This document shows positions 7,672 to 16,174 of a stretch of DNA of 64,000 bases, piece after piece; the first letter of the stretch is position 1; each line of letters starts with the position of its first letter. The DNA is from Kibdelosporangium aridum (GTDB taxonomy: Bacteria > Actinomycetota > Actinomycetes > Mycobacteriales > Pseudonocardiaceae), in the NCBI RefSeq assembly GCF_900176515.1, contig NZ_FWXV01000002.1, positions 310,001-374,000 of the forward strand. Direction: 5' to 3'. Below the pieces are notes generated by a model, which had not been told where the DNA came from, searched no databases, and was given only the letters and a program-made list of their open reading frames with translations. The position numbers were made by a program, and so were the translations under genes.

Positions 7672-8423
7672 CGGCCTGGGTCGAACAGGGCGGGTTCGTC
7701 CTGTTCCGTCGCTGGGGCCAGCAGTTCCGGCCCGTTGTTCTTGACGCTGTTCACCGCGGGCGACACCGGGCGCAGCTCCAACGCCGCGAGGAAGTCCTCC
7801 GACGGCGGCGTGATCAGGCCCGACGGGTCCATGTTGTCCGGGTCGAGCCAGGCGTTCCAGCGGTCCGGTGGCATCAGCACCGGCATTCGGTCGTGGATCT
7901 GCGCCAACTGGTCCACCGCGGGCATGGTCAGCACAGAACAGGTCACCAACGGCTCACTGTCGGGCTTCTCCTTGTCGCGCCAGACCGTCCACAGGCCGGC
8001 CATGGCCAGCGAAGCTCCGTCTTTCCGGGTCGTGAAGTACGGCTGCTTCACCTTGCCGTCGCGCTGCCATTCGAACCAGCCGTCGGCGGGCATCAAGCAC
8101 CTTCGCTTCGTCCACGAGGTGCGGAACGCCGGTTTCTCCGCCGCGCTCTCCGAGCGGGCGTTGATCATCTTCGCGCCGCCCTTCGGGTCTTTCGCCCACG
8201 CCGGGACCAGGCCCCACTTCATCACCCGCAGCGTGCGCTCCGTGGTGGACATGTCGGGCTCGCCGTCCTCGTCACGCGGATGCCGTTGCACCACCGCGAC
8301 CACGTTCCGGGTGGGCGCCACGTTGTAGTCCGGGCCTTTGATCGCGTCCTCCGTCGCGTCAACGGCGTCGAACTCCGCCGCGAGCGTGGCGGGATTCTTG
8401 GTGGACGCGTACCTACCGCACAA
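7668..8423 (-). CDS. SRAP-domain protein (HMCES/YedK-like abasic-site shield)
   Basis: The 251-aa product is a full SRAP domain. The family needs Cys at position 2 to crosslink to abasic sites; the only start that gives this is the TTG at 8423, which gives LCGRYAST after a GGAGG ribosome-binding site. Other conserved blocks are [26 protein letters not shown] and [10 protein letters not shown], the last holding the catalytic His. It forms a DNA-protein crosslink at abasic sites in single-stranded DNA. The frame stays open to 10289, antisense to aroA, which would give a false long gene. It corresponds to Rv3226c. Confidence 0.92.
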   Translation of the reverse strand: MCGRYASTKNPATLAAEFDAVDATEDAIKGPDYNVAPTRNVVAVVQRHPRDEDGEPDMSTTERTLRVMKWGLVPAWAKDPKGGAKMINARSESAAEKPAFRTSWTKRRCLMPADGWFEWQRDGKVKQPYFTTRKDGASLAMAGLWTVWRDKEKPDSEPLVTCSVLTMPAVDQLAQIHDRMPVLMPPDRWNAWLDPDNMDPSGLITPPSEDFLAALELRPVSPAVNSVKNNGPELLAPATEQDEPALFDPGR

Positions 8424-8495
8424 TTCGACAACACCTCCAAGCGAATCGTGACACGTGCGCGCTGGCCTGGCGAGTGCATGGGGGATCATCGACCC

Positions 8496-9761
8496 ATGAC
8501 GCAGCCTTGGGTCGCCCCTGTCTCGGCCACGCCGGTCCGTGCCACCGTGTCCATTCCCGGGTCCAAGTCGATCACCAACCGGGCCCTCATCCTGGCCGTG
8601 CTGGCCGACGGCCCATCTTCTATCCGTACCCCGCTGCGCAGCCGTGATACCAACCTGATGGCCGCCGCCCTGCGCACGCTCGGCGCGCAGATCACCGACG
8701 AAGGCGAAGACTGGCTGGTCACGCCCGCCGCGCTGCGCGGCCCGGCTGACGTCGACTGCGGGCTGGCGGGCACCGTCATGCGGTTCCTGCCCCCGGCCGC
8801 TGCCATCGGGCAGGGCGAGATCCGGTTCGACGGCGACGAGCAAGCGCGTGACCGTCCGATGGGTACGATCCTGGACGCGTTGCGCGGCCTCGGTGCGGAC
8901 ATCACCGGCGACCGGCTTCCGTTCACGCTCCACGGAAAAGGCTCGCTGCCTGGCGGCGAGGTCACTATCGACGCGTCGGCTTCGTCGCAGTTCGTGTCCG
9001 GGCTGTTGCTCTCCGGTCCCAGATACGACAAGGGTTTGACGGTCCAGCACGACGGCAAGCCGGTTCCGTCCATGCCGCACATCGAGATGACCGTGCAGAT
9101 GCTGCGGGCCGCAGGCGTGGACGTGAACGACTCCGAGACGAACACCTGGCACGTGCAGCCCGGCTCGATCCGGGGCAGGGAATGGGTCGTCGAGCCTGAT
9201 CTGTCCAACGCCACGCCGTTCCTGGCCGCCGCGGCGGTCACCGGCGGGCGCGTGACGATCACCGGCTGGCCGTCGCAGACCACTCAGCCCGGCGACGACA
9301 TCCGCGGCATCCTTGAGCAAATGGGGTGCGATGTCGAGCTGGACGCCAACGGGCTCACCGTGACCGGCCCTGACCGACTGTCCGGTGTGGACGCCGACTT
9401 GCATGAGGTCGGCGAGCTGACGCCGACCATCGCAGCGCTGGCCGCGTTGGCGGACGGCAAGTCCGTGCTGCGGGGGATCGCGCATCTGCGTGGCCACGAA
9501 ACGGATCGGTTGGCCGCGTTGGCCGAAGACCTCAACGGCCTCGGCGGAGACGTCGAAGAAACCGAAGACGGGCTGGTCATCCGGCCACGGGCGTTGCACG
9601 GCGGTGGCTGGAAGGCCTTCGCCGATCACCGGATGGCCACCGCGGGCGCGATCCTCGGCCTGGTCGTCACGGGAGTCGAGGTGGACGACATCGCCACGAC
9701 GAACAAGACCATCCCGGACTTCCCCGGATTGTGGGCCCAGATGCTCGGCGGAGGCCAGTGA
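8496..9761 (+). CDS. aroA: 3-phosphoshikimate 1-carboxyvinyltransferase (EPSP synthase)
   Basis: The 421-aa enzyme transfers the enolpyruvyl group from PEP to shikimate-3-phosphate, the sixth step of the shikimate pathway. Visible motifs are [13 protein letters not shown] (residues 21-33), [21 protein letters not shown] and [17 protein letters not shown]. The ATG at 8496 gives MTQPW, the common actinobacterial start; an ATG at 8478 is also in frame. It is divergent from the SRAP gene and followed by rsgA after one base, the same arrangement as Rv3227-Rv3228. Confidence 0.97.
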   Translation: MTQPWVAPVSATPVRATVSIPGSKSITNRALILAVLADGPSSIRTPLRSRDTNLMAAALRTLGAQITDEGEDWLVTPAALRGPADVDCGLAGTVMRFLPPAAAIGQGEIRFDGDEQARDRPMGTILDALRGLGADITGDRLPFTLHGKGSLPGGEVTIDASASSQFVSGLLLSGPRYDKGLTVQHDGKPVPSMPHIEMTVQMLRAAGVDVNDSETNTWHVQPGSIRGREWVVEPDLSNATPFLAAAAVTGGRVTITGWPSQTTQPGDDIRGILEQMGCDVELDANGLTVTGPDRLSGVDADLHEVGELTPTIAALAALADGKSVLRGIAHLRGHETDRLAALAEDLNGLGGDVEETEDGLVIRPRALHGGGWKAFADHRMATAGAILGLVVTGVEVDDIATTNKTIPDFPGLWAQMLGGGQ

Positions 9762-9762
9762 C

Positions 9763-10803
9763 GTGAGCCCGCGGGACCGGCGCCGCGACTGGAGCAGGCT
9801 CGACGAGTCGGACGTGCGCGTCCGCCCAGGTCGTGGCACGAGGCCCCGGACGAAAAGACGTCCTGAGCACGCCGACGCGGTCACGGCGATGGTCGTCGGC
9901 AAGGACCGCGGGCGGTGGACGTGCGCGCTCGGCGGTGACCCCAAGCAGATCGTGGTCGCGATGCGCGCACGGGAACTGGGCCGCACGCCGGTCGTCATCG
10001 GCGACAACGTCGACTTGGTCGGTGACACGAGCGGCAAGCCGGACACGCTCGCGCGCATCGTGCGCGTCGCGGACCGCACTTCGGTGCTGCGACGCACAGC
10101 GGACGACACGGATCCGTTCGAACGTGTCGTCGTCGCGAACGCGTCACAGTTGTTGATCGTGGTCGCGTTGGCGGATCCGCCGCCCAGGACGGGTTTCATC
10201 GACCGCGCGCTCGTCGCGGCGTACGCGGGCGGCCTCGAACCCGTGCTGTGCTTGACCAAATCGGACCTGGCGAGCCCGGACGAGATCATCGCGGCCTACG
10301 CCGAGCTGGCCCTCCCGGTCCTGGTGACCAGGCAGGACGAGGAGCCAGAAGCGATCGCCGACCAGCTGCACGACCAGGTGACCGCGCTGATCGGGCACTC
10401 CGGCGTCGGCAAGTCGACGCTGGTGAACAAGCTCGTGCCGGACGCCGACCGGGAAACCGGCGTGGTCAGCGCGGTCGGCAAAGGCAGGCACACGTCGGTC
10501 ACCGCGGTCGCGCTTCCGTTGCCCGACGGCGGCTGGGTGATCGATACGCCCGGAATCCGCTCGTTCGGCCTCGCGCACATCGAGCCTGACGACATCGTTG
10601 CCGCTTTTCCGGAATTCGTCGAAGCCGCTGAAGAATGTCCGTCCGGTTGCGGGCATTTGGGCCCGCCGGAGGATGCCGGTTGCATGCTGGACACCGTTGT
10701 CGCTGATGGGAGCGCCAGCCAAGGCAGGCTGGAATCACTACGGCGTCTTCTTTCGTCACGCGCTGGTATCGACGAATCACCCCGCGAGCAAGTCGGCGAA
10801 TAG
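9763..10803 (+). CDS. rsgA: Small ribosomal subunit biogenesis GTPase RsgA
   Basis: The 346-aa protein has an N-terminal OB fold and a circularly permuted GTPase domain: TKSD (G4, residues 165-168) precedes GHSGVGKS (G1, 211-218) and DTPG (G3, 261-264). A zinc-binding cysteine/histidine cluster follows (CPSGCGHLGPPEDAGC). RsgA promotes late 30S maturation. The GTG start follows the aroA stop by one base, so the two form an operon. It matches Rv3228. Confidence 0.95.
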   Translation: MSPRDRRRDWSRLDESDVRVRPGRGTRPRTKRRPEHADAVTAMVVGKDRGRWTCALGGDPKQIVVAMRARELGRTPVVIGDNVDLVGDTSGKPDTLARIVRVADRTSVLRRTADDTDPFERVVVANASQLLIVVALADPPPRTGFIDRALVAAYAGGLEPVLCLTKSDLASPDEIIAAYAELALPVLVTRQDEEPEAIADQLHDQVTALIGHSGVGKSTLVNKLVPDADRETGVVSAVGKGRHTSVTAVALPLPDGGWVIDTPGIRSFGLAHIEPDDIVAAFPEFVEAAEECPSGCGHLGPPEDAGCMLDTVVADGSASQGRLESLRRLLSSRAGIDESPREQVGE

Positions 10804-10881
10804 CGCCCTTCGCCCACTTTTCCCGACGGCTGCTGCTAGCGTGTTTGATCCGTACGCACTAGCTGGGGTTAGGACAGAAGT

Positions 10882-11715
10882 ATGCGCAAGACCGGGATTG
10901 TGGCCGCGAGCGTGGCGCTCGCACTGACCGTGGTCGGCTGTGCCAGCAAGGAAACAGGCATACCACTGGCCGCAGGCGGAACCTCCTCCGCGCCCACCGT
11001 CGAAGGCGAGACGAAAAACCTCGGCAGCGCCTCCGAACTGGCGAACGCGATCAACAACAAGAGCGACGCCAAGAAGAGCGCCAAGATGACGTTCACCACC
11101 GGTGTCGCGGGCCAGTCCTTCAAGGGCGAAGGCGCGTTCAACGCCGACGGCGACAACTCCGCCATGCGGATGACGATGGACATCGGCAGCATGAAGATGG
11201 AGATCATCCTGGTGGACAAGGTGATCTACATGAAGATGCCGCCAGGTATGGGCGGCGCGGCAGCGGGCACCCCCGGCAAGCCGTGGACCAAGATCACGCC
11301 GGGCGGTGACGACCCGCTGTCCAAGCAGATGACGCCGATGCTCGAGAACATCGACGACAGCTTCGACATCGGCATGCAGATCGACCGGATCAAGTCGGCA
11401 GGCACGATCAACAAGACCACGAAGGAGCAGCTGGACGGCGAACAGGTGACGCACTACGCCATCACCATCGACACCGCCAAGCTGGCTCAGAACGCGCCGA
11501 CGCCCGAGGCCAAGGAATCGGCCAAGACGCTCGGCTCGATCGGTGTGAAGTCGTTCGACATGGACTGGTGGATCAACTCCGACGACCTGCCGGTGAAGAT
11601 CACCAGCCTGATCCCCGGCCCGAACAACATGAAGGTGACCATGGAGGCCACCTACAAGGACTGGGGCCAACCGGTCGACGTCAAGGCACCGCCCGCCGAC
11701 CAGATCGCCAACTGA
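10882..11715 (+). CDS. LppX/LprAFG-family lipoprotein
   Basis: The 277-aa product has a lipoprotein signal peptide with the lipobox VVGC (Cys20). The mature part resembles the LppX/LprG fold, an open beta-sheet that holds lipids, with a central MKMPPGMGG segment and an MDWWINSDDLPVKI block. In mycobacteria the family carries lipids or lipoglycans to the cell surface. It is monocistronic and ends in a strong terminator. The ligand is unknown, and no partner transporter is adjacent. Confidence 0.85.
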   Translation: MRKTGIVAASVALALTVVGCASKETGIPLAAGGTSSAPTVEGETKNLGSASELANAINNKSDAKKSAKMTFTTGVAGQSFKGEGAFNADGDNSAMRMTMDIGSMKMEIILVDKVIYMKMPPGMGGAAAGTPGKPWTKITPGGDDPLSKQMTPMLENIDDSFDIGMQIDRIKSAGTINKTTKEQLDGEQVTHYAITIDTAKLAQNAPTPEAKESAKTLGSIGVKSFDMDWWINSDDLPVKITSLIPGPNNMKVTMEATYKDWGQPVDVKAPPADQIAN

Positions 11716-11727
11716 GCTGAGGATTTC

Positions 11728-11790
11728 TGCCCCCACAGTGGGTTTCGGAGCATCTGACGCTCCACAGGGCCACTGTGGGGGCACTTTTGT
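11728..11790 (+). terminator. Terminator after the LppX-like lipoprotein
   Basis: TGCCCCCACAGTGG (11728-11741) pairs with CCACTGTGGGGGCA (11770-11783), then CTTTTGT. The loop holds a smaller GGAGC/GCTCC hairpin. Confidence 0.82.
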
Positions 11791-11827
11791 GCCCGAACGC
11801 GACCTTGGGCGCGGTGGCCCTGGGGCG

Positions 11828-11891
11828 GCGCTTCATCCGGGCGCGCTTCATCCGGCTGCGCCTCATTCAGGCTGCGCCTCATACAGGCAGC
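11828..11891. repeat. Four tandem copies of a 15-16 bp unit
   Basis: Four head-to-tail variants of GCGCTTCATCCGGGC occur, the last two drifted to GCGCCTCATTCAGGCT and GCGCCTCATACAGGCA. They lie in the gene-free gap between the lipoprotein and pruA. Confidence 0.75.
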
Positions 11892-11897
11892 GTTCAC

Positions 11898-11972
11898 CGC
11901 ACCAGCAATTCCCGAGGGGGACCCCCGAATTTCACGTTACTCCAGGGGTCCGACAGTTTCGGGTTCGCGCAG
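11898..11972. repeat. Palindromic element copy 1
   Basis: This is the first of three copies. It contains GCAATTCCCGAGGGGG ACCCCC, TTCACGTTACTCC and AGGGGTCCGACAGTTTCGGG. It is the most diverged copy and shares the tail GTTCGCGCAG with the other elements. Confidence 0.7.
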
Positions 11973-12006
11973 CTCAGCTCAGCGGCGGTGTCCGGACATG
12001 CGGCAT

Positions 12007-12072
12007 CGCACCATGAATTCCCCAGGGGGTCCCCCTGATTTTCACGCTATCAGTGGGGTACGACAGTTCCGG
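12007..12072. repeat. Palindromic element copy 2
   Basis: The second copy reads CGCACCATGAATTCC, then the G5/C5 palindrome, then TTTTCACGCTATCAGTGGGG and TACGACAGTTCCGG. It immediately precedes the 50-bp tandem array. Confidence 0.75.
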
Positions 12073-12085
12073 AGTGGTCGACGGT

Positions 12086-12480
12086 TGCGGGCTTGAGGTT
12101 GGCACGCAGCCTTGCACTCAACCGTGACGTGCTGGCGGACTTGAAGTTCCGCACGCAGGCCCGCAGCTAACCGTGACGTGCGTCCTGCAGGGCTTGAGGT
12201 TCGTACGCAGCCTTGCACTCAACCGTGACGTGCTGGCGGACTTGAAGTTCGCACGCAGGCCCGCAGCTAACCGTGACGTGCGTGCTGCAGGGCTTGAGGT
12301 TCGTGCGCAGCCTTGCACCCGACCGTGCTGGCAGGTTCGAGATTGGCCGCAGGCCCGCACCCGACTGTCGCACGGTGGCGGATTTGAAGTGCGCGCGCAG
12401 GCCCGCACCCGACCTTCGCGTGCTAGCGGGCTTGAGATTGCCGCGCAGCCTCGAACCCGACGTTCTCGGGTTCGCGCAGC
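12086..12480. repeat. Tandem array of about eight 45-55 bp units
   Basis: Units share GGGCTTGAGGTTCGCACGC followed by CCGTGACGTG. Two adjacent 100-bp double units (about 12089-12188 and 12190-12289) are nearly identical; later units degenerate. All frames through it are repetitive and cysteine/arginine-rich, without the codon pattern of neighbouring genes, so I treat it as non-coding. It is bracketed by copies 2 and 3 of the palindromic element. Confidence 0.82.
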
Positions 12481-12508
12481 CCCGCGATGGCGCCCAGACA
12501 CGCGCCAT

Positions 12509-12584
12509 CGCACCAAGAATTCCCCAGGGGGACCCCCTGATCTTCACGTTACCAAGGGGGTCCGACAGTTCTGGGTCCGTGCAG
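12509..12584. repeat. Palindromic element copy 3, abutting pruA
   Basis: The third copy contains CGCACCAAGAATTCC, CAGGGGGACCCCCTG, TTCACGTTACC and GGGGGTCCGACAGTTCTGGG. Similarity to copy 1 continues to the pruA stop at 12586-12588. Confidence 0.78.
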
Positions 12585-12585
12585 G

Positions 12586-14214
12586 TCAGCCCATGTGCGG
12601 GTACGTGTGGTCGGTTGGCGGGACGAAGGTCTCCTTGATCGAGCGCGGGCTGATCCAGCGCTGCAGGTTGAAGATCGAGCCTGCCTTGTCGTTCGTGCCC
12701 GATGCCCGGCTGCCGCCGAACGGTTGCTGCCCAACGACTGCACCGGTCGGCTTGTCGTTGACGTAGAAGTTTCCGGCCGTGAACCTCAGCGCCCGCTGGG
12801 CTTCCTCCACCGCGTGCCGGTCTGTCGCGAACACCGCGCCTGTCAAACCGTACGGAGAAGCGGAGTCCACGGCTTCGAGGATCTTCGGGAAGTCCGCGTC
12901 GTCGTACACGTGCACCGCGAGGATCGGGCCGAAGTATTCGGTCCGGAACACGTCGTCGGTGGGGTCGTCGCCGACGAAGATCGTTGGCTGCACGAAGAAT
13001 CCCACACTGTCGTCGGCCGCTCCGCCGGCCAGCACCTCCAGTTTGCCCTCCGCCCGCACCCGGGAGAACAACTCCGAGTGTTTGGCGAACGCGCGCGAGT
13101 CGATCACCGCGCCGCCGAAGTGCGAGAAGTCCGTGACATCGCCGTAGGACAAGGATTTCGTCACGTCCACAAGGCGATCACGAACACCGCCCTCCCACAG
13201 CGACCGCGCCACGTAGGCGCGTGACGCCGCCGAGCACTTCTGGCCCTGGTACTCGAAAGCCCCGCGCACCAAGCCGGTCACCAACGCCGAAGGATCCGCG
13301 GAGCCATGCGCCACAACGAAATCCTTGCCGCCTGTCTCCCCGACGATCCGTGGGTACGCGCGGTACGTGTCCAGGTTCTCGCCGATCGTGCGCCACAGGT
13401 ACTTGAAAGTCCTGGTGGATCCCGTGAAATGCAGTCCGGCGAAGTCCGGGTCGGTCAACGCGACCTCGCTGACCGCGGGCCCGTCGCCGGTCACCAGGTT
13501 GATCACGCCGGGCGGCAGACCGGCGGCTTCGAGCAAGCGCATGGTGTGGTGCGCGGCCAAGGACTGCGTCGGCGACGGCTTCCACACCACCGTGTTGCCC
13601 ATCAACGCGGGCGCTGTCGGCAGGTTTCCGGCGATCGCGGTGAAGTTGAACGGCGTGATCGCCACAACAAACCCGTCGAGCGGCCGGTGGTCGAACCGGT
13701 TCCACATCCCTGGGCTGGATTCCGGCTGTTCGGCGAGGATCCGGCGGGCGAACGAGACGTTGAACCGCCAGAAGTCGATCAGCTCGCAGGCACTGTCGAT
13801 CTCGGCCTGCTGCACCGACTTCGACTGACCGAGGATGGTCGCCGCGTTCAGCTTGTCGCGCCACGGCCCGGAAAGCAGGTCCGCGGCACGCAGCAGGACC
13901 GCCGCGCGCTCCTCGAAAGGCAGGTCACGCCACGCGGGCGCGGCGGCTTTGGCTGCCGCGACGGCTGCGCGGACGTCCTCGTGCGTGGCCTGCGCGGTCT
14001 GACCGAGGACGTGTGCGCGGTCGTGCGGCTGGACGACGTCCACCCGGTCGCCGCCTGCCATCCGCTCCTCGCCGCCGACGGTCATGGTGAGCTCGGTCTG
14101 TTCGCCTTCCAAGGCCGCGATGGCGGCCTGGAGTGACTCGCGTTCCGGTGTACCGGGGGCGTATGGCCTGATCGGCTCGTTGCGGGCTTGTGGCACGGCC
14201 GAGACGGCGTCCAT
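12586..14214 (-). CDS. pruA: L-glutamate gamma-semialdehyde (1-pyrroline-5-carboxylate) dehydrogenase
   Basis: The 542-aa product is the length of stand-alone actinobacterial PruA. ALDH motifs are visible: VVAITPFNFTAIAGNL (cofactor), LHFTGSTRTFK, the catalytic glutamate in VGETGGKDFV and the catalytic cysteine in YQGQKCSAASR, plus TEYFGPILAV. It oxidises glutamate semialdehyde to glutamate with NAD+, the second step of proline catabolism. No proline dehydrogenase is in the window. It is the last gene of a three-gene minus-strand run (WS/DGAT-like, DUF6912-like, pruA). Confidence 0.95.
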   Translation of the reverse strand: MDAVSAVPQARNEPIRPYAPGTPERESLQAAIAALEGEQTELTMTVGGEERMAGGDRVDVVQPHDRAHVLGQTAQATHEDVRAAVAAAKAAAPAWRDLPFEERAAVLLRAADLLSGPWRDKLNAATILGQSKSVQQAEIDSACELIDFWRFNVSFARRILAEQPESSPGMWNRFDHRPLDGFVVAITPFNFTAIAGNLPTAPALMGNTVVWKPSPTQSLAAHHTMRLLEAAGLPPGVINLVTGDGPAVSEVALTDPDFAGLHFTGSTRTFKYLWRTIGENLDTYRAYPRIVGETGGKDFVVAHGSADPSALVTGLVRGAFEYQGQKCSAASRAYVARSLWEGGVRDRLVDVTKSLSYGDVTDFSHFGGAVIDSRAFAKHSELFSRVRAEGKLEVLAGGAADDSVGFFVQPTIFVGDDPTDDVFRTEYFGPILAVHVYDDADFPKILEAVDSASPYGLTGAVFATDRHAVEEAQRALRFTAGNFYVNDKPTGAVVGQQPFGGSRASGTNDKAGSIFNLQRWISPRSIKETFVPPTDHTYPHMG

Positions 14215-14225
14215 CGAGCGCTCCT

Positions 14226-14717
14226 CTACATCAGCTCCAGCAAGAACGGCAGCTCCTGGGTGGCGTACCAGGCCAGTTCGTGGTCCTCGGCGTCACCCAA
14301 CACGAATTCTGCGTCCTCATCGCCCATGTCCGCAGCGTCAATCACCGCGACGGCCTTGGCCACGGCGTCCTCCGCGTCGGATGCGTCCAGGTGGATGGCC
14401 TTGATGTCCTTGAGCAGGATCGGGCCGGACACCCGGACCACCGAGTGGTCCAGGTCGGGTCGCAGGGTCACGCCGTCCGCGTCGGCCGCGATCACCACCC
14501 GGCGGCGCATCGCCTCCGGGTCGGCGTTCAACAACCGCAGCGACGCGCGGGCCGCGTCGGCCATCGCGACGTACTCGAGGTCCTCGGCGGAGCCCTCGGT
14601 GTACGACTCGCGCAACGCGGGGGTCAGCGCGAACGCGGTGCCGTTCAACGGCTTGAACTCACCTGCCGTGTTGAGTTCGTGCAGCATCGTGACCGTGGCA
14701 GGAAGGTAGACCCGCAC
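14226..14717 (-). CDS. Conserved actinobacterial protein of unknown function (DUF6912-like)
   Basis: The 163-aa protein begins MRVYLPATVTMLHEL and has two recognisable segments, AFALTPALRESY near residue 30 and EYVAMADAARASLRLL near residue 50. I recall these as hallmarks of an actinobacterial family annotated DUF6912; the name is from memory. The C-terminus is acidic. There is no signal peptide and no membrane segment. It starts 4 bp after the WS/DGAT-like gene and ends 11 bp before pruA, implying a single transcript. No function is known. Confidence 0.75.
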   Translation of the reverse strand: MRVYLPATVTMLHELNTAGEFKPLNGTAFALTPALRESYTEGSAEDLEYVAMADAARASLRLLNADPEAMRRRVVIAADADGVTLRPDLDHSVVRVSGPILLKDIKAIHLDASDAEDAVAKAVAVIDAADMGDEDAEFVLGDAEDHELAWYATQELPFLLELM

Positions 14718-14721
14718 GACT

Positions 14722-16131
14722 TCACACCCTTACCGTAGAAAGCAGTTCTTCCAAGGACTCCTCGACCATCCTGGCCAGGTTGTCCACATCGGACATGGCG
14801 CCCCGGTCCCCGTTGAGTCCGAAGTAGACGCCACCGTCGTACGAGGTGACCCCGATCGCCAGCGCCTGGTTGCGCACCAGCGGGACGACCGGGAACATCT
14901 CCATCATCTTGGCGTTGCCCGCGTACAGCGACTCCTGCGGGCCCGGCACGTTGGTGATCACCACGTTGAAGATCTTGCGGGAGAACGAGCCCGCGGCCCG
15001 TGCGCCGAGCGAGTGCAACGTCGGCGGGGCGAACCCGCTCATCCGCCGCAACGCCCCAGCCGCGACCTTGGTCGCCGAGTCGTTGTGGATCCGCATGGCG
15101 TGGCTGACGTGGTGCAACCGCACAACCGCATTCGGCTCGCCCACAGGCAGGTCAACCAGCTTGGCCGTGACCGTATTTCCGAGCATCCCCGGCACGGTCT
15201 CGTCAGACTCGTCTTCCCGCACGGCTAAGGGAACTAACGCGCGCAGCGTGGTCGACGACGTGACCGACTGACCGCGCGAGAGAAGCCACGTCCGCAACGC
15301 GCCCGCGAGCGTCGCCAAGACCGCGTCGTTGACCGTGCAGTTGTGTTCGTTGCGGATCGCACGGAAGTCCTCAAGGCTGGTCCGCGCTACGGCGAACCGT
15401 CGCTGCGGCGAGATTCGTACGTTCAACGGGCCGCTCGGCGCCGTACTCGCCGTACCGATCGCCGTGACCAGGCCGCCTGCCGTATCGGCGATCCGCTGGA
15501 CGAGCGTGCTGGAGAACAGGTCACCTGCGGCCGCACGGGCGTTCTCGACCAGCTCGCGCGGGCTCTGCACGGCATCGGCGAGCGCGTCGAGCAGGAGTTT
15601 TGTCGACGTCGGCGGGCGCTGCGGGATCCACGCGCCGTCGCTGTTGTGGCCGACCTGGGGGGACGTGTCCAGGATGAGCTGGCCGATGTCGATCGTGCCG
15701 ATCCCGTCGACCAGGGCGAGATGGGTCTTGGTGACGATCGCGAACCGGCCCTTCACGAGGCCTTCGACCAGGTAGGTCTCCCACAACGGCCTGGTCGGGT
15801 CCAACGGCCGGGACATCAGCCGTGCGACCAGGTCGTGCAATTGGTCGTCGTTGCCCGGACGCGGCAGCGCCGAACGCCGCACGTGATACGTCAGGTCGAA
15901 GTCGGCGTCGTCCACCCACACCGGCCTGGCCAGGTGACCCGGCACGGACACCACCCGCTGGCGGTAGCGCGGGATCAGGTCCAGCCGCTGCTCGATGATC
16001 CTGACCAGCTCGTCGTAGTCGAACCCGCCACGCGGCCGACGGAACACGGCGACCCCGCCGACGTGCATCGGCGTCGCCTGGTCCTCCAGGTAGATGAACG
16101 ACGCGTCCACCGCAGACAGGCGATCCGGCAT
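14722..16131 (-). CDS. WS/DGAT-family acyltransferase with an altered catalytic motif
   Basis: The 469-aa product has the family length and landmarks: MSAVDASFIYLED-like N-terminus (here LSAVDASFIYLED), PLDPTRPLWE, NDAVLATLAGALR in the middle, and NVVITNVPGP and MEMFPVVPL near the end. WS/DGAT enzymes make wax esters or triacylglycerols using HHxxxDG. Here the motif is HLALVDG at residues 137-143, so the second, catalytic histidine is Leu138. The acid D142 is kept. The enzyme may be inactive or use a different acceptor. An ATG at 16149 would add six residues. Confidence 0.88.
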   Translation of the reverse strand: MPDRLSAVDASFIYLEDQATPMHVGGVAVFRRPRGGFDYDELVRIIEQRLDLIPRYRQRVVSVPGHLARPVWVDDADFDLTYHVRRSALPRPGNDDQLHDLVARLMSRPLDPTRPLWETYLVEGLVKGRFAIVTKTHLALVDGIGTIDIGQLILDTSPQVGHNSDGAWIPQRPPTSTKLLLDALADAVQSPRELVENARAAAGDLFSSTLVQRIADTAGGLVTAIGTASTAPSGPLNVRISPQRRFAVARTSLEDFRAIRNEHNCTVNDAVLATLAGALRTWLLSRGQSVTSSTTLRALVPLAVREDESDETVPGMLGNTVTAKLVDLPVGEPNAVVRLHHVSHAMRIHNDSATKVAAGALRRMSGFAPPTLHSLGARAAGSFSRKIFNVVITNVPGPQESLYAGNAKMMEMFPVVPLVRNQALAIGVTSYDGGVYFGLNGDRGAMSDVDNLARMVEESLEELLSTVRV

Positions 16132-16174
16132 GCCCTGATCGTCGCACATGTGTACGCCATGGGATTCTGCCCGC

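Noticed and set aside
7668..10289. A 873-codon minus-strand frame antisense to aroA
   Set aside because: Only its last 251 codons (the SRAP protein) show family features; the rest is the shadow of aroA in high-GC DNA.
12320..12350. tRNA-like GGTTCGAGA segment
   Set aside because: It is part of the repeat unit, and no cloverleaf or acceptor stem can be drawn around it.
12086..12480. CRISPR array
   Set aside because: Units are contiguous without unique spacers, and no cas genes are present.
12118..12547. Cys/Arg-rich minus-strand frames across the tandem array
   Set aside because: They repeat the DNA unit, lack homology and ribosome-binding sites, and occur in several frames at once.
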